From Pleurodeles waltl (lineage: Eukaryota; Chordata; Amphibia; Caudata; Salamandridae), in contig NC_090451.1 in NCBI RefSeq assembly GCF_031143425.1, positions 348,944,339-349,008,338 on the forward strand: a stretch of 64,000 nt of DNA, in the 5' to 3' direction. Within the stretch, counting starts at the first letter, position 1. Every line of letters begins with the position of its first letter. The notes under the pieces were generated by a model, which saw only the letters and a program-made list of their open reading frames with translations, was not told where the DNA came from and ran no database searches. Positions 33,221 to 44,363 of this stretch are shown here, piece after piece. The position numbers and the translations under genes were made by a program.

Positions 33221-34950
33221 GTGGCACAATGGCTAAAAGAAAGAGAAAGTGCCACAGAGAAGATGTTTTGGGATGAGAATGTAACCGAGGATGCAGCCTC
33301 GACTAATGCAGGTATGCAAGGAATATTGTTGAGCGATGTGAAGGATATTTATAAGCAAGAAGAAAAGTTGCAGAAGGAAATATGGAAGTGGTGGGAGATC
33401 AAGTCTCTCAGAGGCTACTTGGATGTAGGGCGCATACCGAGAGGGCTGTGCATATCAAAAGCACCAACGTATGAGAACCCCAATCCTAATTTTCTGAAGG
33501 AGTGGATGAGAATAATTTGGAGTCCTCAAGAAGAATGATGGAAATTCTTATTAGATATGCAGACATAGATCGTTATTCGCTTGTGGGAGAAATAGAGAGT
33601 CTAAGAACTAAAATGGATGAGAGTACAAATCACGAGTTGGTGAATAAATTGAGACCGAGATAAAAGGGCGACTTGAGAAATATGATCAATCAATCCAGAA
33701 CAGAAAAGCTTTGCAATTCAAGAAGGATAAATTGAACTACCAAAGAGGGCAAATTTTTACTGTCTCACGGAGGTTTGGTAATTTGCACAGAGAATGTTGG
33801 ATAGTATTTGGATTGGAGTGAAATGGACAGACAAAGAGTCCAGTTCGGAATTTAGTTCTGAAGATGAAACAGATGTTGAAGAAGGGGGGGAGTTCAAAAT
33901 GTCCCATCATTGGAAGATATGTGTTTTTCATGCTTAGTTTGGACTCACAGTCTCAGACCACTACCAAGCAGGGAAAGAAACCCCAAAGGATGAGGAACTG
34001 CATTAGACAAAGAAAATAACTGAAGACATGGCAAGATCAAAGAAAGGGTTCAGAATGCGAAATAAACCAGTGAGGAAGTGATAGGAGAGAATGAACGGAG
34101 TATAATTAAATTATCAGACATAACTTTAAGTGAGAAAAAACAAAACATTTTGTTATTGGGTTTAACCTATTGTGCACCAGCTAGGTTTAATTACAGTCAA
34201 AATAGACTTGATCTTTTTAAATTTGTGAGGAAAATCAAGTTGAAAAAAGTCTATGCAACTAAATCTGCATTTGGACAGAGCACTCCCTCATGTGTACAGG
34301 AATGTGGAGTAAATCTATAGGTATCGGATGTATCTTTAAGGAGCTGCCTGAATTGGATCCTGTAATTGGAGACATGATGCCGGACAAGCTGTTGCTGACC
34401 TTTCGAAGAGCTAAATCTATGAGGCAAGAGCTTGTAGTTAGCAGTTCTGAACAAATGAGAGGGAACATGTGGCTTACATCCAACCCTGGATTTAGGAAGT
34501 GTGATCAATGCAAGGTGTGTGCTTTTGGAGTCAATACAATTCAAGTATCATCACCATTAATGGAGACTCCTATACGTATTAACAAGAGCCTGCAATGTAA
34601 AACAGACTTTGCTGTTTATGTTCTTAAATGCTCCTGTCCCAAACTTTATGTAGTAAGTACTACTTTAGAAAGTCCACCTTCGTGTATTACAACACATCGG
34701 AGCAATCAAAAACAGGGATCAGAATTACCCTGTGGTTCATCACTTTGAGGATTGTCATGGTGGTTGGGAGGGTGAATTAAGTGATGTTGTCCTTGATTCA
34801 GTACCAATGAAAGTTCAGGGTGGAAATGGGTAACAGCAACTGAGAAGGAAGGAATCCCTATACATTCTCATGCTTGACAGTAAGGCCCCAAGGGGTTTGA
34901 ATGCAGAGGAAGATTTACATGTCCATCTGTAGACCTAGTATAGTTGTTGT
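33221..34950 (+). pseudogene. Penelope-like element remnant lacking the RT core
   Basis: The N-terminal region has LRGYLDVGRIPRGLCISKAP and a charged stretch. Further segments include NILLLGLTYCAPARFNYSQN with LFKFVRKIKLKK (34150-34250), the block that normally precedes reverse transcriptase. The sequence then jumps within about 100 bases to the C-terminal linker (LLTFRRAKSMRQELVVSS, CDQCKVCAFG) and a GIY-YIG-like endonuclease start (AVYVLKCSCPKLYV, about 34611-34652), ending near DSKAPRGLNAEEDLHVH (about 34920). Penelope-like elements pair an unusual reverse transcriptase with a GIY-YIG nuclease. Here the whole polymerase core is missing and other stops are present, so the copy is inert. Confidence 0.72.
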
Positions 34951-35670
34951 GTAGATTATTGTACTAGATTTGGCACACTGAATACAGCCATAGATGAGTC
35001 ATATTTTTCATGGAATTGACGAGTCCCATGTATGAGTTTAGTATTTTGTTTTAGGATATTTTGAGGGTAACAATATTGTTTAACGGGATTGAGTAGGGAG
35101 ATATAAAGAGCATTATTTTATTGATTTAAGTGAGGTTCTACCTGATCAATTGGTGGTTTATATGTTTTGTTCTTGAGAAGAGTGAATCAAGTGTCTACCC
35201 ACTTGGGTTGGCAGGCAGGGGGAGGCGTGAGATGAAACACAATGGTATGATAGGTGGCAACCTATGTATTTACTGTTGTGTGTGTACAGCATGTGGGACT
35301 TCTGCATGCATATTTTCATGGGCCCAATCAAGTGATCATAAAATTTGAATGAAATGCATGAACATTGTGCTATGCGACCATATATCCCTAATGATTTATT
35401 TTCTATTTAAGCGGAGGGCAGGGCTAATTTAAATAATTTATAAATTTTAAATTTTAAAGTTGATTAACATGGCATATTTAGGCTAGATCATTTAAGTTAT
35501 CTTTTGTTATTGTATTTATTTGTTATGTTTAACTGCTCTACTTTCAACAATGAATTGCAATTTGGATGAGGTATCATATATTTTGCTTAGTATGTTTTTT
35601 ATGTCCATGTGTCAAGCATTACGTCATTTTGGTGCAACTCATGCACTATAAAATTGTTTGTATGTTTTGA
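34951..35670. other. AT-rich region after the Penelope-like remnant
   Basis: No gene seen. It is probably the 3' untranslated or pseudo-LTR part of the same element. Confidence 0.45.
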
Positions 35671-35677
35671 CATGGTA

Positions 35678-35715
35678 CTGTGAAGGAAGGCCACATCTGA
35701 TGGCCGAAATGTGTT
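35678..35715 (+). ncRNA. possible degenerate hammerhead-like motif
   Basis: CTGTGA is followed by a 5-bp stem GGCCA / TGGCC (35689-35693 and 35701-35705) with a 7-base loop, then GAAA at 35706-35709. This resembles the CUGAUGA-stem II-GAAA core of hammerhead ribozymes, which Penelope-like elements are known to carry. The first core is one base short, and extra bases separate it from the stem, so it is unlikely to be active. Confidence 0.3.
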
Positions 35716-35778
35716 ACTGTGTTTGCCATGTAGCTGGACTAAACTCTTGGTGTGGTGAACCTGAGTGTGTCAGTGTTC

Positions 35779-35841
<63 letters not shown>
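35779..35841. repeat. (AT)n-(AG)n compound microsatellite
   Basis: An uninterrupted AT run with one G passes directly into an AG run. Confidence 0.97.
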
Positions 35842-35843
<2 letters not shown>

Positions 35844-38100
35844 TCTATATCAAAACAAATCCCTATCAGGGTTAGAGTAATGCATAAATTATGCAAAAAA
35901 GAAGAGAGAACTCTGGGTAGTTCCCAAGTTTAGGTGGAGAGCAGCTCCAGTAAGGAGCACCCTGCAACATCAGTGACACTCTAATGTAACCTAATGTTAT
36001 CCTATAGGACAAATAGGGCTTGCAGTAGTTCAAACAAATTTAAGAGTTTTTCGCTAACAGGACATGTAAAACTTAAAAGTACATGTCCAACTCTATAACT
36101 AAAATGCACTCTGCCATATGGACTATTCAGGACTTACCCTAGAGGTGACTTCTATGTATTTAAAGAAAGGTTTAGCCCTGGCAAGAGGTTTATTTTGCCT
36201 GATTGAAATTATGGTTTAAAATTGCACACAGGCTGCAATTGCAGGCTCCAAACATGTTTTGAAGTTCTACTTAAGTAGGTGGCATAATGAGTGCTTTAAG
36301 CCCACTAGTGGCACTTTACAGGTTCTGGGTACATGTACTACCACCCTACTAGGGAATTAACAAGTAAAGTAAATGTGGCTTGTTAGAAGTGCTAAACTGC
36401 ACAGAGTCCTAAAAGCCAAAATAAATAGTTCAGAAAACAGCAGAAAAGAAGGTAAAAAGTTTGGGCGTGAGCCAAGTTTCAAAGCTTTTACGTAGTATTT
36501 TAATAATGTTTTAGGAATGCACATTGCACCTTTGTACACAGGGATGTAGCTGTGAGTGGGGTGTTGCAGCCCCCCCCCTCCCAATAAATGTATTCTGAAG
36601 TAAATCATTGGGTACAGATGCTCTATTGGGTATTGTGAGTGCTCTGTCAAATTTCACATGGGTTTTTAAATATATACACAGATAAAAAGCACATTTTCTG
36701 CTGGTTGTCTTGCAAAATCTTAGATTACCTGCCACTTACTACCCCTAACAACCAACATTTCTCTCCATCTCCACTGGCCCTTAAGCACCCCCCATGCCCT
36801 GCTTGTCGTAGTATTGCATTTTAACTGTATATGCCTGTGTGATAGTTGGGAAATCTTAAGCTCACACTCACGCAATATTTCTGACCAAGATACAACCCTG
36901 TTTGTAAATGTCAGTCATCTGTTGTGTGGAGAGTTTTGGGCATTTTATTTTATCGTGCATGATTTTTAAGAGGTAGTCAAGAACTGGGATCACATACGGT
37001 CACCTCTTTTAATCAATAAAATGTTGTTGATGGTTATATATGTTTTATTTTATTTTTTGCCATGATGCAACTTTCTTGATAAATCAGTGCTTCTATGTAT
37101 GCAATACTTTGTATGTGTCTGTTAAATAAATACATTGAATTGAAACGAGTAGGATTACTGGAATGGTAAAAAATCGAAATTGTGAAAAAGTCCTGACACA
37201 GAATGTGCTGCATTCTGTTGCCCAACTTGCCCTGTCTTTCCGCATAATTTAGTCAACTCTTCCACACATGGTTGTCTCTTTCCGCCTATTTCCAGCGTCT
37301 GGTTCTAAGTAAGGTGTCGCTGTGGGTATTGGGCTTATTTTAACATCCTCAGTCCTTGAAACACAAACGCCACTTTCCTTACAAAAGCCTCAGTATAATT
37401 CTGGTTTAGCAGCACGTGTTTAAAGTGTTACGTGTTTAAAACTTGCAAGAAGTGGACAGAGGCTTGAGCTTTCAAAATGCTTTTAGCTAACGGACCACAT
37501 TAAAAATTAATTCAAAGCAACAATATATCATGTCGATGATAAAAATCTAGCACATCTTGCAAGTAATTAAAATAGTCATTTTTTCTGATTAATGTAACCA
37601 AATAAGAGTGTGGCAGACAGAATGAATTAATGGGTTTTCCGTGGCGCTTCTGCAGGACTAGAGCATTCAGGCGCAGAGTCCTGTACAAAAGTCAAAAAGT
37701 TATTAAAAAAAAAAGTCCGAAAATAAGGATCAGATTCATCATAGAAAGCATTCTTACTTTTTATATGACGAGCAAGCTGTGTGCTATTTCCAACTGAAGG
37801 GTACATTTGGCAATGAATAAACTGTATCTCAAATAAATATACACAAAATGTGGAAATGTTACCGTACCACAGTCAAAAGTGTCCTGTTTTGGTTACAAAG
37901 CAATTGCAATAGCCAAACAGGACGCCCGCGGTGCTCCTGGTTTAAAAACTTTTTTGTGTGCTTGAAAGTGGTAGTGAAATAACCAACAGAAGCTGACTGA
38001 ACAAAGTGACAGGGGTATGCTGTACAAGAGGTGTGAATATGCGAATCAGGAGGCGTGTCCCATCGCTGAATGCATCCCAAGGCCAGACCCAAACAGAGTC
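35842..38100. other. no gene recognised; repeat-like sequence
   Basis: The 35940-36360 part reads like a fragment of an interspersed repeat (GCCCACTAGTGGCACTTTAC, ACTACCACCCTACTAGGG). The rest, to 38100, is AT-rich with no coding signal that I can support. Confidence 0.45.
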
Positions 38101-38280
38101 CTTATGAATGGGGCTGAGCGAGATTGATGGCAGGGGGCGTGGCTTCTGGCAACAACGGGGACTTATCTACTGTGCAGACAGCGCTGCCTGGGAGGCCTTG
38201 CTCATTGCCAAGTTCACCCCCTTGCCTTATGCATTGGCAGGCTGGCAGAGCCGGGCAGAGGGATACAGTGGAGCGGAGAA
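38101..38280 (+). promoter_or_regulatory. GC-richer 5' flank of the SLC7A10-like exon
   Basis: The composition shifts from AT-rich to GC-rich, and an Sp1-type GC box GGGGGCGTGG lies at 38133-38142, about 140 bases before the start codon. No TATA box is evident. It is likely the core promoter and 5' UTR of the downstream exon, but the transcription start cannot be fixed. Confidence 0.5.
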
Positions 38281-38452
38281 ATGGCTGGAGAAAATCAGCT
38301 TAAAAAGCTGAGTACGAACAGCACGCACCACCCGGACCGGTCAGCGCCCAGCCAGCTGTCGGCGACAGCCAACGACACCCGCGACAGCAGCTCAGAAAAA
38401 GTGACTTTGAAAAAGGAGATCGGACTCGTCAGTGCGTGTGCCATCATTATAG
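38281..38452 (+). CDS. SLC7A10: SLC7A10-like (Asc-1) amino-acid transporter, exon 1
   Basis: ATG at 38281 sits in good context (GAGAAATGG) and opens 57 codons plus one base, ending at a consensus donor ATAG|GTAAGG after 38452. The first 40 residues are hydrophilic (MAGENQLKKLSTNSTHHPDR...), as in cytosolic N-termini of this family. The exon then enters the first membrane helix with VTLKKEIGLVSACAIIIG, and should continue into the NIIGSGIF motif in exon 2. This heptadecamer-scale match is characteristic of the LAT2/Asc-1 branch of heteromeric transporters. Asc-1 pairs with 4F2hc (SLC3A2) in the plasma membrane and exchanges small neutral amino acids including D-serine. The MAG start and the Ile-rich end favour SLC7A10; SLC7A8 is the alternative. 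No later exon is visible in the 25 kb downstream. Confidence 0.75.
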
Positions 38453-39699
38453 GTAAGGTGCTTGGAGGGTGTGGATCACGGCTTGCCGCAGCGCAAACTT
38501 TGCAAGAAGTCTGCGTGACTTGGGAAGTTCAAGCACTGCAGGAGTTTAGCATGTTTCGTTTGTGTAATAAAAGGTATTAAGACTTAAGACATTTTGTAAA
38601 CTTTCAAATAATCGATCTGACAGTGTTAAATGATTGAATTAAGTACTTTTAAAAGGCTGTCACATTTGGTCCAACGCATTTAAGAAATATTTAGGGCAAC
38701 TTTTTAACTTCTCACTGTGAAAAGACTTGGAGGAAAGATGATCTAGAGCTCATATTGCTGATGTCGGAGCCCGAAAGCTTGGTTAATAATCCCAGTTTCG
38801 TGACTTGTCCTAAACCGTTTGATTCTGGGAAAATACTCTCTTTTTCTGTGCCATTAGCTGAAAACTTGTGAAAAATGACGGCGTCTGCTGCTGGGTGCAG
38901 TCGATTACTAGCACTGTATATCCATGTATACTGGGTTAGGTACTGTATACCAGTGTTCACCCATTAAGCCCCACCCCACGCACACAGAAACATACACCAC
39001 TGTTGTATGTGCCACACCACCTATTCGAGACGCCCTGCTGCAATTAAACGTTGGGTGTGTAATGACCATAAGGCCTGAGTTATGTAGCACCCAATGTCGA
39101 AGCAACTATGTATATCTAGAGTTCTTCTTCTCTTGGCTGATAGTCCTTCTAGGCGGCGATCAGGCGGTGATTGTTTGATACCCATGTCAGATTAAGCACT
39201 CACTTACTTAGCTGCAGTTGTGACATCTTGTTTGTTAAAGCTCGTTCGCCCACAGAGTCTGGCAGGCATCATGTGCTTTCATGTTTCAGGTATTTCATAA
39301 CGTACAATATTGGAAATGGGAAAAGACAGATAGATGGATTGGGTGCAGCAAAATGGGGTAAAGTCAATAGGAGCAAAGACCTGCAAACCAGTGTCATGTG
39401 GTGCGAACTAAAGACGCCCAACCATTACGTTATTTTTTACAAACTGTGCATCAAAGACATTGTGAACCAGACAATACATTAGCATTAAATTAGCAGTGAG
39501 CTGATTTATTGCACTCAAATTCACATTTATACATGTATATATATCGTCATGGTGGGTATATGTGGAGTTAACATAGTATACTTACCTCTAAATACTTATC
39601 TTCGCAATATTTAGATAGTCCATATTTAGGCTAAAATTTTTGGTGGCTCAATATTTTTGTGCTTGATATTTTTACATACGATTGTAGAATCATATTGGC
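38453..39699 (+). other. start of the presumed SLC7A10 intron 1
   Basis: Begins GTAAGGTGC. No coding or named repeat was recognised in this stretch. The intron presumably continues through the rest of the window. Confidence 0.55.
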
Positions 39700-41060
39700 T
39701 TCCTGGTCCTCCCAGTCCTCTTACTCTTCCTCTGGTCGCATCCCGCTCCTGGTCCTTCTGCTCTGCTTCACCATCCTCCTTCTGCTCTCCTCTCCATCCT
39801 GATTCTTTCCCTCGTCATCATCCTCCTCATACTGGGCTTCATGCTCATGGTCCTTGGCCTCCTCCTGTACTTCGCCTCTTCCTCTTACTTCTGATCCTCT
39901 TGCTCCTGGCTTTCCCTTACATGCTTGTCCTGGTCCTCATCTGAGCCCGGGTCTTGGCTTTATCCTGTCTGTCCTTTTCATCCTGGTGCTCCTCATGCTC
40001 ATCATCCTCCTCTGGTGCCTTACATTATCCCTTCTAGTCTTGACCGACATCCTCCTGGTACTTCCGATGCACCTGATCCTTCTATTTCTGGTTCCACTGG
40101 GCGTAGCTATCCCCATCCTCCTGATCCTCCTTCTTGTGGTTCAGTATTGCTCCACACCTTCCTGGACAGGCACCTGGTCTTCCTCTTAATTTAAAAACAC
40201 CTCCTAATCCTCCTCCTTATCCAGGTTATGGCTTTGCTTCTCATCATTCTGGTTCTCCCACTTATGGTTTAGGATAAGCTGTGGTGGTCCTTAGTCTCAT
40301 ACTCTCCTGCTCCTTTTGTTTTACCAGATGATGGTTCCCCATATCTTCTTTGTACTAATCATCCTGCTCTTCTCAGTCCTGATCCTTATGGTCTTCATAC
40401 TCCTCCAGATCTTGGTTAGGCTCCTGGTTCTGAATATGGTGTAATGGGGCTTGGTCTTCCTTGTCCAGCCTTTCCTTGTTGTCCTAGTCCTCCTGATCCT
40501 CACCATTCTCCCCTGCTCTGATTGTCCTGGTCCACTTGATCTTTGTATTCCTTGCTTCTCTGGTCTTCCTGTTCCTGATTTTCATAGTCATAGTCCTCTT
40601 GCAGGCCCTCATCCTATTATTGGTTCCCCGGGCCCAGTTCCTGCACCTTCAAGGCCTGGTTCAATTACTGTTTGTCTTTCTGTTTTGGTCCTCTTATTCC
40701 TAACACCCACGATGACAGTCCTCCTGGTGCTGATGCCATGATCCCGGGCCTTCTGCTCCTTTTCCTCGTGGCACTGATCGACCTGGCCACGGAATATCTG
40801 CGCTTCCATATCCTGGTACCCTGGTCTTCCTGGCCTTGGCCCTTTCCACCCTGGTTACATGGTCATAGTCCTCCTGATCATAGTTATTTTGGCATTTTTG
40901 GTTTTGGTCCTCTTGGTGCTGGCCTTCTTGATTCTCATGGTTCTGTTCCTGCTTTTCCTACTGGTCTTCATGGTCACAGTAATCCTGATCTCCCTGACTG
41001 TTATAGTACTTCTGGTGGAGCAGCCACTCCTGCTAGCTGTTCTCCTCCTTCCTAATTTTT
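39700..41060. repeat. pyrimidine-rich degenerate minisatellite
   Basis: About 1.35 kb is dominated by variants of TCCTGGTCCTCCTGATCCTC. The three-base bias keeps several frames open, and these read as Leu/Val-rich or Pro/Gly-rich strings, but the frames drift and stops occur in all of them. I treat it as decayed tandem repeat rather than a gene. Confidence 0.75.
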
Positions 41061-44047
41061 AAGCTGGAAATGGGGAGTTGTATAGGATAGAATAATAGAG
41101 CCCAGTAGGTACTCTTAACATCTCCTGTGTTTTTAGATCTTGCCTACAGTCAAAGATGGCTGTTGCAAACATTTATCATGAACAATATAATACATAGATT
41201 GTATGTATTTAATGTTAAGTCCTTGGACATTATGAGTAGTTGTCTCATACATCTCAGTTCTCTGTTCTTGATTTAGTGGCTTTTCTCCCTTGCCCTGAGT
41301 TTGCCCTGCATTGGAGCATTGCGGTTTCACAATCTTTTTGATTGGTATATATTGCTGTGGGACAATGTCTTCCCTGCTTGTCAGTTGCTCTTTTGTCCCA
41401 TCCTTTCTATAGTCATTATTTTCTTCCAAGGGGCAATGCATCTGGACCACTCACAACTTTTAGTTTGTGCAGCATTCACATTTTACCATTTCAAAATAGT
41501 CGTCGGCTGCTTCGGACTGGTACATTAACATTTAAACATTTTCCAGAATGGCTACTGGTGAGTCAATATAGGATCTTGGAAAGGTGTTTTTATCACAAAG
41601 ATAAAGCATTCCAAGAGGCATGGCTGTATATGAGCTTGCTTGCATGTGTGTATTGAAGCACAGGTGACCATTTTGGCATTTAGTTTATGCTATGTAAACA
41701 AGCACTGGGAAAGCTAACATGTCTTTGTCTCATTTTAAAAGGTTAAACCTGTTGACTTTGCCATTGCTTGTTTTGTCTGCCGGTGTGGTGCACAGGCAAG
41801 ATCTCCCTATGCAAACATCGGTGTTAATGCACCTTTTTCATAGATGTATGTGCATCCAATAGGTTTCAGGGTATGGCAGTAGTAAATTAACTGCCGATTA
41901 ATCCCGGTCATTACATACATAGACAGGTACATCTACAAAGACCTACGCATTTTACAAGCACAGCTTTAGGGTGCCAAAAAACAGTATCCAAATGTCACTG
42001 TGTCTCGTAGAAACTTATGAAGTGACACGCTTTTTTGAATTGACCGACAAAGGGGTTTAGTGACCGCCCTAGGCAAGAGCTGCAAAGCTGGATTGTCTGC
42101 AGCATGTGACCCAGTGTCGTATGGTGTACAGCTAACAGCCAATAGGATTCCATGGCGACAATCCAATAGGATTCCACCCTTGCCAGGATTTGGCTGACCA
42201 ATAGCTGCAGGGTTCAGGATCTCAATGGTATCCTTCTCCCGGCACTGATGACAATGTACAACGGATGGTAGCTGAATGTCATTTACAAAAAGTGTGTCTG
42301 TGTGCAAAGAGGGTGACAGGATGGTTAAAGTTGTAGATTTATTTTGAAACTCACAAATTATCGGTGAAAATACTTTATGTGTTAAATGCTCTCAGATATT
42401 TAAAGAACTACGAATTTAAATCAGATGTGGTTTTGTAACCGTGCGAAAGAGAAGGAAGGCAAGTGGGCTATTCACTGTCTTCTTTTAACTGTATATGCGC
42501 CTATATCTTCGGAGTATGTGTGTGTAGGCCAATTGTTAAATCAAGTACGTTTCAGACAGTTCATTAGCATAACTTACACTGCATGGAGAATTAGTAGAAT
42601 AGGCAAAAATAAGTCTAGATTTGTAAAGGTGTATGACCTTTTCCGAAGGCCCGAATGGTATGTGTATTTGGATTTTTGGATGGGTTTGAGAGATGGTGTC
42701 CAGCAGGACCATGGCAGCTCCTAGGAATTGAAAGAAACTGTTCAATGTAAAAAAAAAAAAGTACAGCGAGCCCAGTATTGCTAATTGGAGTTTTCAGAAT
42801 TACATAAGACGTTGTATGTTTAGTTCTAAACAGTAGTATTTTATGTAAGACCAGGACATCGTTTTCTATCAATATCTGATTTCATTTTCTGTCTGTGACC
42901 CTTTTGGAACAAAGGGTGTGCATTTTTTATTCTTGAAACGGCCACCAGTATTCCAATGAACCATGCGTGGTCTTTTATAAAAAAATATAGAACTGAAGTC
43001 TAGCAGAGCATTATGCTACAGTAATGTCACCCGACGTGGGGTTGAGCTATTGGTTGAGCTATCCTTCCACCTTATCTCTTCAAGCATCGTTGGACCTGAG
43101 AGAATGCCTCAGCAACCTGGAGGATGTGTGGCCTTTATAAATTAGGCTGAAGGTCTGATCGATCCTTTTGATTATTCCATGCCCTCATTGTAAAATAACT
43201 GTCCTACAAGGAGAGTCTCAAACTGTTGGGGGATTTGTCTACAGAATAAGATTGAGCTGTTGTAGACCCTTTTTCAGTCTATAAATGACCTACATCAAGA
43301 TCCAAAAAGTTTTAATTTTATTATTGTATTTATTATTTCAATTTACGACATGTAAGCAAACAGTTCAGGGACAGAATAGTAAAGAAGATTCAACCCCTGC
43401 CCTAGGAGCACTCTTTGACAAAGTTGGCAGTTAGGCAATGGAATAGACTCTTTTTTGATGTGCTACATTGTTTAAAGCAGTTAACAGAGAAGGCGACTAT
43501 TGGCTGCCGCTACCTAAGCCAGCCCAGGACTATGCGCATGTCATTCGGGTCAGAAAAGGATGTGTTTTCACACAACTCTTGAAGAAGTTGACAAGTTGCA
43601 GCAGATTTAGTATATTACCTCTTTCTGAATATTAAGACTTCCCTGATCCAATGTTTAATTCTGTGCATAGCTTCTTTTGACCACAATATCTATGCAGATG
43701 GGCCTATGAAGGTGAATTATTTTCTCACTGCTCTGAGACTGGTCAACAATCTGGGTATGGCCTACAACACAGGCTTACAGCAATATTTAAACTCCTTGTG
43801 ACTCAGATAGCCTCTAAAATCACCTTTCTCCCCGGCTGATCCTAAGATGGGGAGCACCGCCTCTCGGGCCATTCCGTGTTTACTTGCCCTGCCTCCCTTT
43901 CATAAAGTGCGGGTGTTCCATGCTTCCCCTGGGTAAAGTGCTGCTCTTCCAAGCTCACTTACACTTACTTTGAGCCTCCTTTCACCCCGTCTTCCCCTGT
44001 CTGTTGTTCTTATGCTGTAAGTTATGTTTTTATGTGACTGGCGTTCA
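41061..44047. other. no gene recognised (intronic)
   Basis: AT-rich single-copy-like sequence with short A runs. No coding, RNA or repeat feature that I can support. Confidence 0.5.
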
Positions 44048-44363
44048 CACTAAAGCAGAGGTCTTCAAACTGAGGGGCAGGCTCCCCTAGGGGGGCCTCA
44101 GCTGGTTCCAGGGGGGGCGCCAGACTCTGGCCAAAAGAAGCATTATACAGATAAAAGGCCTTTGTTTTAAGCAGAAACGTGTAATTGCCCTTTTAAAAAG
44201 GCAACAGTACTTAACTGCAATGTTTAAATAGGTCTAGACATATTTAAACATTGCCATCTTTATAAAATAATTGTGAAAAGTTCTGAGGGGGGGCCCAATG
44301 ATTTTTATTTTTTAACTGGGGGGGGGCGCGGCATTAAAAAGTTTGGAGACCACTGCACTAAAG
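44048..44363. mobile_element. 300-bp hAT-type MITE with TSD CACTAAAG
   Basis: The element occupies 44056-44355. It starts CAGAGGTCTTCAAACT and ends AGTTTGGAGACCACTG, imperfect inverted repeats with the CAG...CTG ends of hAT elements. The 8-bp direct repeat CACTAAAG flanks it exactly (44048-44055 and 44356-44363). There is no coding capacity; it would have been moved in trans by a hAT transposase. Confidence 0.95.

Noticed and set aside
39925..41055. Pro/Gly-rich open frames resembling a structural protein
   Set aside because: They arise from a degenerate CCTGGTCCT-type repeat, change frame repeatedly and contain stops; no splice or start logic.
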